Part shown: piece after piece, positions 1-8,370 of the stretch | Layout: each line of letters starts with the position of its first letter | Numbering within the stretch: position 1 is the first letter of the stretch | Assembly (NCBI RefSeq): GCF_002088275.1 | Contig: NZ_AQQS01000024.1 | Coordinates: forward strand, 27,779 to 91,778 | Length of the DNA: 64,000 bases | Source: Aurantimonas sp. 22II-16-19i | GTDB lineage: Bacteria; Pseudomonadota; Alphaproteobacteria; Rhizobiales; Rhizobiaceae | Direction: 5' to 3' | Made by a program: the position numbers and the translations under genes | Notes under the pieces: model-generated | The model's database searches: none | Seen by the model: only the letters and a program-made list of their open reading frames with translations | What the model was told of the DNA's origin: nothing

Positions 1-751
1 TCGAGGTGACGAAGGTCGAGGCTGCGACGGGCACCGTCTTGAACGCCGTCTGGGTGAGCGTCAGGACGAAGAGGAACTCGGTCCAGGAAAAGATGAAGCA
101 CAGGACCGCCGTCGCCGCGATGCCGCCCATCGCCATCGGCAGGACGATCTTGCGGAAGATCAGCACCCGGCTCGCCCCGTCGATCAGCGCCGCCTCGTCG
201 ATCTCCGTCGGGATGTCGTCGAAGAAGGATTTGAGCAGGAGAACGGCGAGCGGCATGTTCATCAGCGCATGGACGAGGATGATGCCGGTATAGGTGTCGA
301 GCAGGCCGAAGCTCTTGTAGATGAAGAACATCGGGATCGCGATCGCCACCGGCGGCATCATCCGCGTCGACAGGACGAAGAAGACGAAGTGGTGCTGGCC
401 GGGAATGCGCATCCGCGACAGGGCGTAGGAGGCGAGCGTCGCCACCACCACCGTCAGGAGCGTCGACAGGACGGCGATCACCACCGAGGCCCACAGGTTC
501 GGCAGCATGTAGAAATTGCCGCCGCCGGGCAGCACCTCGAGCCCCTTCTCGAAGCCGAAGGAGAGGCCGAACACCTCCTCGAAGGACGACAGGTTCCAGT
601 CGAAGTCGAAGAAGATCGGCGGCAGGGCGAAGATGTCGCGGTTCGGTTTGAAGGCGACGGTGATCCAGTAGTAGATCGGCAGCGCGAACAGGCCGACGAC
701 GAACCACGCCGCCAGAATCCGGAGCATGCGCTGGGAAGCGGTGCCGTTCAT
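1..751 (-). CDS. Carbohydrate ABC transporter permease, MalG type (3' end beyond window)
   Basis: Inner-membrane permease of a sugar importer (binding-protein-dependent ABC family). Translation begins MNGTASQRMLRILAAWF and carries the MalG-like first transmembrane segment and the ALSRMRIPG segment. It also has the cytoplasmic EAA loop EAALIDGASRVLIFRKIVLP that docks on the ATPase. The reading frame runs off the left window edge, so the last part is missing. It lies about 25 bp downstream of a MalF-type permease on the same strand, so the two are co-transcribed. No solute-binding protein or ATPase is visible; they probably lie to the left. Substrate unknown; the adjacent SorC regulator and class II aldolase suggest a sugar or sugar alcohol (inference). 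Confidence 0.9.
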   Translation of the reverse strand, partial: MNGTASQRMLRILAAWFVVGLFALPIYYWITVAFKPNRDIFALPPIFFDFDWNLSSFEEVFGLSFGFEKGLEVLPGGGNFYMLPNLWASVVIAVLSTLLTVVVATLASYALSRMRIPGQHHFVFFVLSTRMMPPVAIAIPMFFIYKSFGLLDTYTGIILVHALMNMPLAVLLLKSFFDDIPTEIDEAALIDGASRVLIFRKIVLPMAMGGIAATAVLCFIFSWTEFLFVLTLTQTAFKTVPVAASTFVTS

Positions 752-776
752 GGGTGATGCTCCCGAAGCGTCCCTG

Positions 777-1769
777 TCACCATTTCAGCCTCGCGACCCG
801 CACGAAGACGTTGGCGGCAAGGACGATGATGACGAGGGTGAACAGGCTGAGCGCGGCGCCGTAGCCCCACTTGATGAACGAGAAGGTCTGCTGCCAGGCA
901 TAGAGCGACAGGGTGTAGGTCGCGGTGCCGGGGCCGCCGCTGGTCATCACATAGACGTAGTCGAAGGTGCGGAAGAGATCGATGCCGCGGATCAGCACCG
1001 CGATGGCGATCACCCGCCACATCATCGGCAGCGTCAGCCGGGTGAAGGTCTGGAAGGCGTTGGCGCCGTCGATCATGGCGCTCTCGAAGGGCTCCTTCGG
1101 CAGGGCCCGGAGCCCGGCGAGGAAGATCAGCACCATGAAGGGCGTCCATTGCCAGGTATCGGCGAGCATGACGCCCCACAGCGCCCAGGTGGGGCTGGAC
1201 AGGATCACGCCGCCGGCCCCCATCAGCCCGAGGCTCTTCAGGACGAAGGGGATGAGGCCGAACTGGGCGTCCTCCATCAGGAGGAACATCATGCCGGTGA
1301 TCGCCGGGGGCACGACCAGCGTCAGCGTCAGAACGCCGCGCAAGAGGCCGAAGCCCGGCTCGTCGGAGTCCAAGAGCAGCGCGATCGCCATGCCGAGCAC
1401 CACCTGGATCACCAGGCAGATGCCGGTATAGGCGAGGGTCACCTGCAGCGCGTCCCACATCCGGGTGTCGGCGAACATGGTCGACCAGTTCTCCAGCCCG
1501 ACATAGGCGAGCTGGCGCTTGCGCGGCAGGAACTCCTGGAAGCTCAGCCAGATATTGTAGAACAGCGGATAGATCGCGAAGGTCGCCAGGATGGCGACGA
1601 GCGGCATCAGCCACGGCCAGGGCGTGTCGGAGACGAACCGCCGGCGCTTCGGCGGCCCCATCGGCCGCGACGCCTTCGGCGCCACCGCAGCCGCCTTGCG
1701 GCGCTGCAGGTCCCCGGCCTGGCCGATCTCGAGGCCCGACCTGACGATCATCGCATCTGCACGGGCCAA
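777..1769 (-). CDS. Carbohydrate ABC transporter permease, MalF/UgpA type
   Basis: First permease of the sugar ABC importer, about 330 residues with six predicted membrane helices. The core starts at PWPWLMPLVAILATFAIYPL, and the EAA loop is visible as EPFESAMIDGANAFQTFTRL. Start choice: a strong GGGAGGAG ribosome site sits six bases before an in-frame TTG at 1769. In-frame ATGs lie at 1751 and 1661, and a longer ATG at 1826 has no good site, so TTG 1769 is preferred but not proven. The gene is transcribed divergently from the SorC-family regulator and heads the permease operon. Family assignment is firm; substrate is not. Confidence 0.9.
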   Translation of the reverse strand: MARADAMIVRSGLEIGQAGDLQRRKAAAVAPKASRPMGPPKRRRFVSDTPWPWLMPLVAILATFAIYPLFYNIWLSFQEFLPRKRQLAYVGLENWSTMFADTRMWDALQVTLAYTGICLVIQVVLGMAIALLLDSDEPGFGLLRGVLTLTLVVPPAITGMMFLLMEDAQFGLIPFVLKSLGLMGAGGVILSSPTWALWGVMLADTWQWTPFMVLIFLAGLRALPKEPFESAMIDGANAFQTFTRLTLPMMWRVIAIAVLIRGIDLFRTFDYVYVMTSGGPGTATYTLSLYAWQQTFSFIKWGYGAALSLFTLVIIVLAANVFVRVARLKW

Positions 1770-1861
1770 GCCTGCTCCTCCCAGAACCGGACGGTCCAAT
1801 GCGGGCTGGCCACCCGCAACTCCCATGCCGCAAGGGTTGCACAGGATATTTGGCTTGGCAA

Positions 1862-1893
1862 GATCAAATGATATCTCTAAGGATCATTCGATC
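1862..1893. promoter_or_regulatory. Candidate SorC-type operator (interrupted palindrome)
   Basis: GATCAAATGAT, ten bases, then ATCATTCGATC: the arms are reverse complements at 10 of 11 positions. It lies in the intergenic region between the divergent permease operon and the SorC-family gene. This is where such a regulator would be expected to bind. Seen directly; function is inference. Confidence 0.55.
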
Positions 1894-2057
1894 GAACGCA
1901 GATTCGACTCCCGAATCCGGCCGCGTGCCGGCACCAGACCCGGCTGCGAATCCGCCTTCGGGGAGGCGAGAGTGAACCGGCGCCAGAGGACAGGCCGGCG
2001 ACGGGCCGGTTCACGCATTGGCGGGGCGGCGCCCGCGACAGGCATGGGATCGAGCAT

Positions 2058-3041
2058 GTGACGAAGCGGGAGGTCGAGGCTGCGAACGGGGCGCCAGAGG
2101 AGTGGCCGGAGCAGCTCGCTGTCCGCGCCGCCTGGTGCTACCACATGCTCGGCCTCACCCAGGCCCAGGTCGCCGAGCGCCTCGACATTCCGCGCATGCG
2201 CGTCAACCGGCTGCTCGCCCAGGCTCGCGAGCGCGGCCTCGTCAGCATCGAGATCCATTCCCGGCTGACCGAGAACATCGAGCTCGAGGAAGAGCTCTGC
2301 GAGCGCTTCGGCCTCGAACGGGCCCATGTCGTCCTCGCCGAGCCGCCGAATTTCGACCGGGAGGATCCCGCCCTCGCCGAGCTTCTCGGCCGCGTCGCCG
2401 CCCCGATCGTCGCCGGGCGCATCGTCCCCGGCATGACCATCGGCAGCGGCTGGGGCATCACGCTGAAGGGCATCGCCGCGGCGATGACCCAGCAGGCGCC
2501 GCGCGACATCTCGGTCGTCTCCATGGTGGGCTCGCTCAACCGGCGCTCGGCGGTGGACGTCTTCGAGGCGGCGACGCTGCTCGCCCAGAAGCTCTCGGCC
2601 GAGTGCTTCTACCTCGCCGGCCCGCTGATCTGCGACAGCGCTGAGAGCCGCCAGGCGATCATGGCGCAGCCGGCGCTGGAGGCGCTGATGGACCGGGCGC
2701 GCCGTGCCGACATGGCGCTCCTGTCGGTCGGCGGCCCGTCCACCGGCACCGTCAGCCAGGTCGGGCTGGTCGAGCCGGGCGAGCTGGCAGAACTGGTCGA
2801 AGCCGGCGCCGTCTGCAACTTTCTCGGCCACTATATCGACGCCAATGCCAAGGTCGTCGACCATCCGATCAACCACCGGGTCGTCGGGCTGAAGCCGGAA
2901 GAGCTGCAAGGCGTGCCGCGCCGCTTCATGGTGTCCGGCGGGCCGCTGAAGCTGCCGGGGATCCGCGCGGTCCTGCAAGCGGGCCTTGCCACCGAATTCG
3001 TCACCGACCAGGACACCGCCCGCCGGCTGATCGGCGGCTGA
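2058..3041 (+). CDS. SorC/DeoR-family sugar-responsive transcriptional regulator
   Basis: 327 residues, GTG start. The N-terminus has a helix-turn-helix of SorC type (LTQAQVAERLDIPRMRVNRL, around residues 32-51). It is followed by the sugar-phosphate-binding domain typical of the family, with the motifs PGMTIGSGWG and LLSVGGPSTGT. Length matches SorC/CggR-type regulators (about 315-340). It is divergent from the sugar ABC permeases and upstream of a class II aldolase on the same strand. It probably controls both in response to a phosphorylated intermediate (inference). The palindrome in the shared promoter region is the obvious operator. Confidence 0.9.
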   Translation: MTKREVEAANGAPEEWPEQLAVRAAWCYHMLGLTQAQVAERLDIPRMRVNRLLAQARERGLVSIEIHSRLTENIELEEELCERFGLERAHVVLAEPPNFDREDPALAELLGRVAAPIVAGRIVPGMTIGSGWGITLKGIAAAMTQQAPRDISVVSMVGSLNRRSAVDVFEAATLLAQKLSAECFYLAGPLICDSAESRQAIMAQPALEALMDRARRADMALLSVGGPSTGTVSQVGLVEPGELAELVEAGAVCNFLGHYIDANAKVVDHPINHRVVGLKPEELQGVPRRFMVSGGPLKLPGIRAVLQAGLATEFVTDQDTARRLIGG

Positions 3042-3152
3042 GCCCACCGGGCAGGGCGGCCCGGTGAGGGACGGGCCGCCCTGTCATCGTTTTCGCCACC
3101 GCGGGCCGCTCGGCCGGATCCCGCAAGACATCCACGGAAGAGGAGGAACAGC

Positions 3153-3809
3153 ATGGAAGACGCAGAACGGGCGCTGCGCGGAGAGATCATCCGGGCCTGC
3201 CGGGAGATGGATCGCCGCGGCATCAACCAGGGCACCTCCGGCAACATCTCGGTGCGCTGGAAGGACGGCCTGCTGATCACGCCCTCGGGCCTCGCCTACG
3301 ACACCATGGCGCCGGAGGACATCATCTTCCTCGCCATGGACGGCACGCCAAACGGGCCGCACAATCCCTCGTCCGAATGGCGCTTTCACCGGGACATTTT
3401 GCGCGAGCGGGCCGATTTCAACGCCGTCGTCCACGCCCATCCGGCCTATGCGACCGGCGTCGCCATCACCAACCGCGACGTGCCGGCGGTGCATTACATG
3501 ATCGCCGCGGCGGGCGGCCCGACCCTGCGCTGCGCCCCCTACGCCACCTTCGGCACCGAGGAGCTGTCGCAAAACGCGCTGGCGGCGCTCGAGGATCGCT
3601 CCGCCTGCCTGCTCGCCAATCACGGCCTGATCGCCTGCGGCCCGACGCTTCCCAAGGCGGTGTGGCTGGCAGAAGAAATGGAGACGCTCTGCCGGCAATA
3701 TGTCATCGCGCGGCAGGCCGGCGAGCCGGTCGTCCTCTCCGACGCCGAGATCGCTCACGTTAAGGAGAAGTTCAAGAGCTACGGCCCGAAGCGCAAGGAC
3801 GCCAGCTGA
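3153..3809 (+). CDS. Class II aldolase/adducin family protein (L-fuculose-phosphate aldolase-like)
   Basis: 218 residues, preceded by AGAGGAGG. Zinc-dependent aldolase fold. Visible motifs are the phosphate loops GTSGN (27-31) and TPSG (43-46), the catalytic acid in SSE (E75), the zinc ligands H94 and H96 in HAHP, and the third zinc histidine in NHG (H157). The family cleaves sugar phosphates such as L-fuculose-1-P or L-ribulose/erythrulose phosphates to DHAP or glycolaldehyde products. It lies about 110 bp after the SorC regulator, consistent with a regulon of sugar uptake plus aldol cleavage. The exact substrate cannot be read from sequence. Confidence 0.88.
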   Translation: MEDAERALRGEIIRACREMDRRGINQGTSGNISVRWKDGLLITPSGLAYDTMAPEDIIFLAMDGTPNGPHNPSSEWRFHRDILRERADFNAVVHAHPAYATGVAITNRDVPAVHYMIAAAGGPTLRCAPYATFGTEELSQNALAALEDRSACLLANHGLIACGPTLPKAVWLAEEMETLCRQYVIARQAGEPVVLSDAEIAHVKEKFKSYGPKRKDAS

Positions 3810-3836
3810 GCGGCGGGCCGCCGGACTTTCGGTCGG

Positions 3837-3861
3837 CGCCCGGGTGCGCTTGGCGCCCGGG
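3837..3861. terminator. GC-rich hairpin between convergent genes
   Basis: CGCCCGGG / GCGC / TTG / GCGC / CCGGG forms a hairpin with a small bulge in the 57 bp gap between the aldolase and the convergent HAD gene. There is no T-run, so it is only a possible terminator. The GGCGCCCGGGT stretch is also a direct repeat here. Confidence 0.3.
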
Positions 3862-3866
3862 TCCGT

Positions 3867-4553
3867 TCAACCCTCCGGCACCTCCCCGCCGGCACCCGCG
3901 TCCGCGCCCACCAGCCGGAGCGAGCCGTCGGCATCGACCGACGTCCGCAGCGCCTCGTAGTTGCGGGCGCTCGGATGGCGGGTCGCGACGTGGTTGTGCT
4001 GGAAGCCGGTGATCACCAGCACCGCGGCGCCCGCCGCCTCCGCCGCCGCGATCCCGGCGAGGCTGTCCTCGAAGACCAGGCAGCTCTCGATCGCAACGCC
4101 GAGGCGCTCCGCCGCCATCAGGAAGCCATCGGGAGCCGGCTTACCATTGACAACATCCTCCGCCGCGACGACGAGCCCCGGCACCGGCAGTCCGGCCGCC
4201 TGCATCCGCCGGATCGCCAGCCGCCGCGGCGCCGAGGTGACGAGGGCCCAGCGGTCCTCGGGCAACGACGCCAGAAAGGCGGCGACGCCGCCCGCGGCCT
4301 CGATGCCGGCGGTGTCGTCCATCTCCGCCTCCAGCACCCAGTCGGCCTCGCGCTCGACATCGACGCCGTCGAGCCTCTGCGCGGCGACGGTGTCCACCGC
4401 CCGCTTGCCATGGATGGTCGGCAGGAAGCGCTCGACGTCGAGCCCATGGCGCTCGGCCCAACGCGCCCAGACCCGCTCGGCGGCGGCGATCGAGGTGAGG
4501 ATGGTGCCGTCCATGTCGAAGAGGAAGGCGGCGTAGCGGTCCGGCTGATGCAT
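3867..4553 (-). CDS. HAD-superfamily phosphatase (sugar-phosphatase-like, subclass IA)
   Basis: 228 residues. HAD motif I is DMDGTI (D13 nucleophile, D15 acid/base). Motif II is around VTSAPRR, motif III lysine is in GKPAPDGF, and motif IV is EDSLAGI. The alpha-helical cap between motifs I and II is typical of the sugar-phosphatase / glycerol-3-phosphatase branch. It is convergent with the aldolase and likely dephosphorylates a small sugar phosphate (inference). There is no partner gene close upstream; the upstream 336 bp contain a dispersed repeat. Confidence 0.88.
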   Translation of the reverse strand: MHQPDRYAAFLFDMDGTILTSIAAAERVWARWAERHGLDVERFLPTIHGKRAVDTVAAQRLDGVDVEREADWVLEAEMDDTAGIEAAGGVAAFLASLPEDRWALVTSAPRRLAIRRMQAAGLPVPGLVVAAEDVVNGKPAPDGFLMAAERLGVAIESCLVFEDSLAGIAAAEAAGAAVLVITGFQHNHVATRHPSARNYEALRTSVDADGSLRLVGADAGAGGEVPEG

Positions 4554-4790
4554 GGGTTCGACAGTCTCGGGTGAGGGTTCGGATCAAGGCGGACGGAGAA
4601 TAGCGCCCTTCGGGCCCTCGTCATCTTCGGCTGCCGGCGAAGGGGACGCCAGCCCGGATGCATCGTCATCCCCGGCTTCGTCCAGGCCGCCTTCGCCCCT
4701 CATGGCCTCTCCGGGATCGATGCTCCCTCGTCGGTCTGACGGTTCGGGCCGGTCGACGCGCCGGGTCGGCCCCGAGGCCGCGACGTCCTG
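4554..4790. other. Gene-free stretch left of repeat element
   Basis: No supported gene between the HAD gene and the dispersed repeat that abuts the next gene. It probably holds the HAD promoter. Open frames here have atypical composition and no ribosome sites. Confidence 0.5.
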
Positions 4791-4892
4791 AGAGCATGAT
4801 CTTGAAAAGTGGGAACCGGTTTTCGGGAAAGATCATGCGGCAACAATAAGATGGAGCGGTATGGCGATCGAAGCTGATCTCATCCCGCTCTA
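4791..4892 (+). repeat. Dispersed ~100 bp two-hairpin repeat, copy 1
   Basis: Begins AGAGCATGATC, contains AAAAGTGGGAACCGGTTTTC and GATCATGCGGCA, and ends GATCTCATCCCGCTCTA. Left half is an imperfect palindrome around CCGGTT; right half pairs GAGCGG..AT with CATCCCGCTC. Its last three bases (4890-4892) are the TAG stop codon of the 3-hydroxyisobutyrate dehydrogenase gene read on the minus strand. Confidence 0.85.
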
Positions 4893-5750
4893 CCCGGCGC
4901 TCAGCTTCTCCAGGATCGCCGAGAAATCCTTGCCCTTGCCGCCGCCCTCGACGAACGCCTTGTAGACGTCCCGCGCATGCCGGCCGAGTTCGGTCGCCGC
5001 GCCGTTCGTCTCGGCGGCCGTCTGGGACAAATCGAGGTCCTTCAGCATCAGCTCGGCGGCAAATCCCGGCCTGTAGCCGCGGTCGGCCGGGCTTTCCGGG
5101 CCGACGCCCGGCGCCGGGCAGTAGGTGTTCAGCGACCAGCAGGACCCCGAGGAGGTCGAGGCGACGTCGAACATCGCCTGGCGGTCGAGGCCGAGCTTGT
5201 CTGCGAGGTGGAAGGCCTCGCAGACGCCGATCATCGAGATGCCGAGGATCATGTTGTTGCAGATCTTCGCCGCCTGGCCGGCGCCGGCCTCGCCGCAATG
5301 CACCGCCTTCGCGCCCATGATCTCGAAGAGCGGCCGGCCCTTGGCGAAGGCGGCCTCCGACCCGCCGACCATGAAGGTCAGCGTGCCCGCCGCAGCGCCT
5401 CCCGTTCCCCCGGAGACCGGCGCGTCGAGGGACATCAGCCCCTTTTCGCCGGCCATATCGTGCACCGCCCGGGCGCTCTCGACGTCGATGGTCGAGCAGT
5501 CGATGATGAGCGTCTCCGGATCGGCGGCGGCGATGATCGCCGCATGCACCGTCCGCACGATCGCGCCGTTCGGCAGCATGGTGACGACCACCTCGCAGCC
5601 CCTCACGGCATCCTCCATGGCGGCGGCTTGCGTCACGCCCTCGACGCTCACCCCCGCCGTGTCGAAGCCGGCGACCTCGTGGCCCGCCTCGGCGAGGTTC
5701 TTCGCCATCGGCGCGCCCATGTTGCCGAGCCCGATGAAACCGATCTTCAT
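4890..5750 (-). CDS. mmsB: 3-hydroxyisobutyrate dehydrogenase
   Basis: 286 residues. NAD-dependent oxidation of 3-hydroxyisobutyrate to methylmalonate semialdehyde in valine catabolism. N-terminal Rossmann motif GLGNMGAPMAKNL (7-19), substrate-binding signature DAPVSGGTGGAAAGTL, and the catalytic-lysine region GAGQAAKICNNM. The SGSCWSLNTYCPAPGVGPES segment is typical of true HIBADH. It is followed upstream on the same strand by 3-hydroxyisobutyryl-CoA hydrolase, the preceding pathway step, so the pair is an operon-like unit. The TAG stop lies inside a dispersed repeat, so the C-terminus ends exactly at the element. Confidence 0.93.
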   Translation of the reverse strand: MKIGFIGLGNMGAPMAKNLAEAGHEVAGFDTAGVSVEGVTQAAAMEDAVRGCEVVVTMLPNGAIVRTVHAAIIAAADPETLIIDCSTIDVESARAVHDMAGEKGLMSLDAPVSGGTGGAAAGTLTFMVGGSEAAFAKGRPLFEIMGAKAVHCGEAGAGQAAKICNNMILGISMIGVCEAFHLADKLGLDRQAMFDVASTSSGSCWSLNTYCPAPGVGPESPADRGYRPGFAAELMLKDLDLSQTAAETNGAATELGRHARDVYKAFVEGGGKGKDFSAILEKLSAG

Positions 5751-5851
5751 GCTGTCCTCCCAGGGTCGTTCTGCGGAGCGGGCGGTCTTCCCGGCGCGCC
5801 GCTTTCCTTATCGATCATTCCTCGCGCGTCGGTCCGCGTGCAACGCCTTGC

Positions 5852-6904
5852 TCAGAACGTCAGCTCGTCGTCGCCGAGCGGCGCCAGCATCGCCGTCACC
5901 TGTTCGTGCGGCAGATCCTCTAACCGTTGCGTCGACCAGCGCGGCGCCTTGTCCTTGTCGATCACCACCGCGCGGGTTCCTTCCAGAATGTCGCCCATGG
6001 TCTGGGCGCGAAAGGTGTAGCGATATTCGCGGGTGAGCGCCGTCTCGATCGACGGGGCGGCCCTTGCCGCACGCACCAGTTCGAGGGTGACGGCCAGCGA
6101 CAGCGGCGAGCCGCGGCGGATCGTCTTCGCCGTGGCAGCGGCGAATTCGCCGCCGTCGGCCTCCAGCGCGGCGAGGATCGCGGCGGTGTCGGGAAGGGCG
6201 AAGAATCGGTCGATCGCCTCCATCCGGTCCGGCAGCTCGCCCGGCTCGGGCGTCTCGAACAGGTCCTCGATCGCGCCGAGATCGCCGCTCGCCGAAAGCC
6301 GCTCCACCGCCTCGCCCATCCTCTCCGAGGGCATGAAGCGATCGGCAAAGCCGGCGAGGATCGCGTCGGCGGCCTTCATGCGGAAGCCGGTGAGGCCGAG
6401 ATATTCGCCGAGCCGGCCGGGCCCCTCGCCGAGCACCAGCGTACCGCCGACGTCGGGGATCAGGCCGATGCCGCATTCGGGCATCGCCACCATCGAGCGC
6501 TCGGAGACGATCCGCAGCCGGCCATGGGCCGAAAGCCCGACGCCGCCGCCCATGACGATGCCGTCCATCATCGCCACATAGGGCTTGGGATAATGGGCGA
6601 TCTGCCGGTTCAGCCGGTATTCGTCGGCAAAGAAGCGGCGCGCCGTGTCGAACCGGCCGGCCTTGCCCTCGTGATAGAGCGCCGCGATGTCGCCGCCGGC
6701 GCAGAACGCCTTGTCGCCGGCCGCGTCGATCACCACCAGATCGACTGAATCGTCGCCGGCCCAGGCCTCCAGCGCCGCCGCGATGGCGAGCGCCATGTCG
6801 TGGTCGAGGGCGTTCAGCGCCTTCGGCTTGTTCAGCGTGATGCGGCCGGCCCGGCCGGTTTTTTCGATGAGGACGCCCGCCGCCTCGCTGTCCGTGCGTT
6901 GCAA
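5852..6904 (-). CDS. 3-hydroxyisobutyryl-CoA hydrolase (enoyl-CoA hydratase/isomerase family)
   Basis: Crotonase-fold enzyme releasing free 3-hydroxyisobutyrate from its CoA ester in valine degradation. About 350 residues with NKPKALNALDHDM near the N-terminus, oxyanion-hole segments AGGDIAALY and GIVMGGGVGLSAHG, and the acidic residues in MPECGIGLIPDVGG that mark hydrolases of this family. Start choice: AGAGGGAG lies eight bases before an in-frame TTG at 6904. ATG 6952 and a longer frame to 7102 exist but lack ribosome sites. It sits about 100 bp from mmsB on the same strand, giving two consecutive valine-pathway steps. Confidence 0.9.
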   Translation of the reverse strand: MQRTDSEAAGVLIEKTGRAGRITLNKPKALNALDHDMALAIAAALEAWAGDDSVDLVVIDAAGDKAFCAGGDIAALYHEGKAGRFDTARRFFADEYRLNRQIAHYPKPYVAMMDGIVMGGGVGLSAHGRLRIVSERSMVAMPECGIGLIPDVGGTLVLGEGPGRLGEYLGLTGFRMKAADAILAGFADRFMPSERMGEAVERLSASGDLGAIEDLFETPEPGELPDRMEAIDRFFALPDTAAILAALEADGGEFAAATAKTIRRGSPLSLAVTLELVRAARAAPSIETALTREYRYTFRAQTMGDILEGTRAVVIDKDKAPRWSTQRLEDLPHEQVTAMLAPLGDDELTF

Positions 6905-7121
6905 GACCCCTGCTCCCTCTTCTTCGTCACCGGTTGGCGTTGGCGGCAACATGTCGCCGGTGGCCCGGCTTGTCCATCGGCTGGACTGCGCGAATGTGCC
7001 CCTCGATGGACAAGCCGGCCGCCCGCCCCGGTCGGGCGCCTCGATCCGGCGCAACCAGCGGGATCGACAGGCGGCCCCGCCACCCGGTATCGAAGTCCTC
7101 ATTTAGGAACAACGGAGCAGG

Positions 7122-7847
7122 GTGGGCGTGACGCAGGACGACAGGGCAGGGCCGGGCAATGACGAGGGGCGCCTCGATCCACGGCGGGCCGAGGCGTTCA
7201 TTCTCGCCAACACCGCCGTATCCCGGCCGCCCCATGTGCCCGAAATCGCGCTCCGCCTCGCCTCGGAAGCCCACGAGCTCTGGCAGAAGACCGAGGAGGA
7301 ACTCGCCGAGCTCGGCCTGCCGCCGCCCTTCTGGGCGTTTGCCTGGGCCGGCGGCCAGGGTCTGGCGCGCTATCTGATCGATCACCCCGAAGCCGCCGCC
7401 GGCCGCTCCGTCGTCGATTTTGCATCCGGTTCCGGCCTCGTCGCCATCGCCGCGCTGATGGCCGGGGCGGCATCGGTCACCGCCGCCGACATCGACCCGT
7501 TCGCCGCGGCCGCCTTGAAGCTCAATCTGGCCCTGAACGTCGCAGCCGGCGCCCCCCGCGGATCGATCGGCTTTCGCGGCGACGATCTCGTCGGCCGGCC
7601 GGTGGAGGCCAACCTCGTCCTCGCCGGCGACGTCTTCTACGACCGCGACATGGCCCGCGCCGTCACCCCCTGGTTCGACGCGCTGGTGCGGAACGGCGTC
7701 GCGGTTCTCGTCGGAGATCCGGGGCGGGCCTATCTGCCGCGGGAGCGGCTGGACCGGCTCGCCGAATATGAAGTGCCGGTCAGCCGGGCGCTGGAGGACC
7801 AGGAGATCAAGCGCGTCGCCGTCTGGCGGTGGCGCGCGCCGGCCTGA
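7122..7847 (+). CDS. Class I SAM-dependent methyltransferase (COG3897 / ETFB-lysine methyltransferase-like)
   Basis: 241 residues from GTG 7122; an alternative GTG lies six bases later. N-terminal segment LWQKTEEELAELGLPPPFWA precedes the SAM-binding motif VVDFASGSGLVAIAA and the acidic loop AADIDPFAAAAL. The family includes bacterial homologues of the electron-transfer-flavoprotein lysine methyltransferase and predicted nicotinamide-type methyltransferases, so the substrate is uncertain. It diverges from the valine-pathway operon. Rossmann methyltransferase assignment is firm, substrate only suggestive. Confidence 0.85.
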   Translation: MGVTQDDRAGPGNDEGRLDPRRAEAFILANTAVSRPPHVPEIALRLASEAHELWQKTEEELAELGLPPPFWAFAWAGGQGLARYLIDHPEAAAGRSVVDFASGSGLVAIAALMAGAASVTAADIDPFAAAALKLNLALNVAAGAPRGSIGFRGDDLVGRPVEANLVLAGDVFYDRDMARAVTPWFDALVRNGVAVLVGDPGRAYLPRERLDRLAEYEVPVSRALEDQEIKRVAVWRWRAPA

Positions 7848-7974
7848 CGCGGCTCGCCCGTCTGCCGGCCCGTCTTCGCCCGCTCGCCGATGGCTGCGTC
7901 CCATAACGGTCAGTTGACGAAACGCCCATGCTCTCGCAAGCTCCGACGCGGGGAAAGCGAGGGGGCTGGGATCG

Positions 7975-8370
7975 ATGTCGCTGACGACGGTCGATACTTT
8001 CGCCATCGTCCTGGCCACGGTGGTCTCGATGATCGTCGGAACGATCTGGTACACGGCGCTGGCCCGCAGCTGGCGACGGGCGTCGCGTTTCGATCTACTG
8101 GGCGACCCGGAGCGCCACGGCAACATCGCTCTCGCCGCGGCCGCGCAAGGCGTCATGGCGACGGTGTTCTCGCTGCTCCTCGCCCATTTCGAAACCGTCA
8201 CCCTTCTCGATGCGCTGCTTTCCGCGGTGTTCCTCTGGCTCGGTTTCGTCGCCACGACCGTCCTCGTCAACCGCCGCTTCCAGGGCTTCGGCTGGGACCT
8301 GCCCCTCATCGAGGCCGGCCATTGGCTGGTCGTGCTGCTCGGCCAGGGTCTCGTCTTCGGATCGTTCTGA
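7975..8370 (+). CDS. DUF1761 family membrane protein
   Basis: 131 residues, four predicted transmembrane segments. The pattern is WYT near residue 26, ATTVLVNRRF, then HWLVVLLGQGLV, which is characteristic of DUF1761. Function unknown. It sits alone, 127 bp after the methyltransferase, and is followed by a gene-free kilobase of repeats. Confidence 0.75.
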   Translation: MSLTTVDTFAIVLATVVSMIVGTIWYTALARSWRRASRFDLLGDPERHGNIALAAAAQGVMATVFSLLLAHFETVTLLDALLSAVFLWLGFVATTVLVNRRFQGFGWDLPLIEAGHWLVVLLGQGLVFGSF

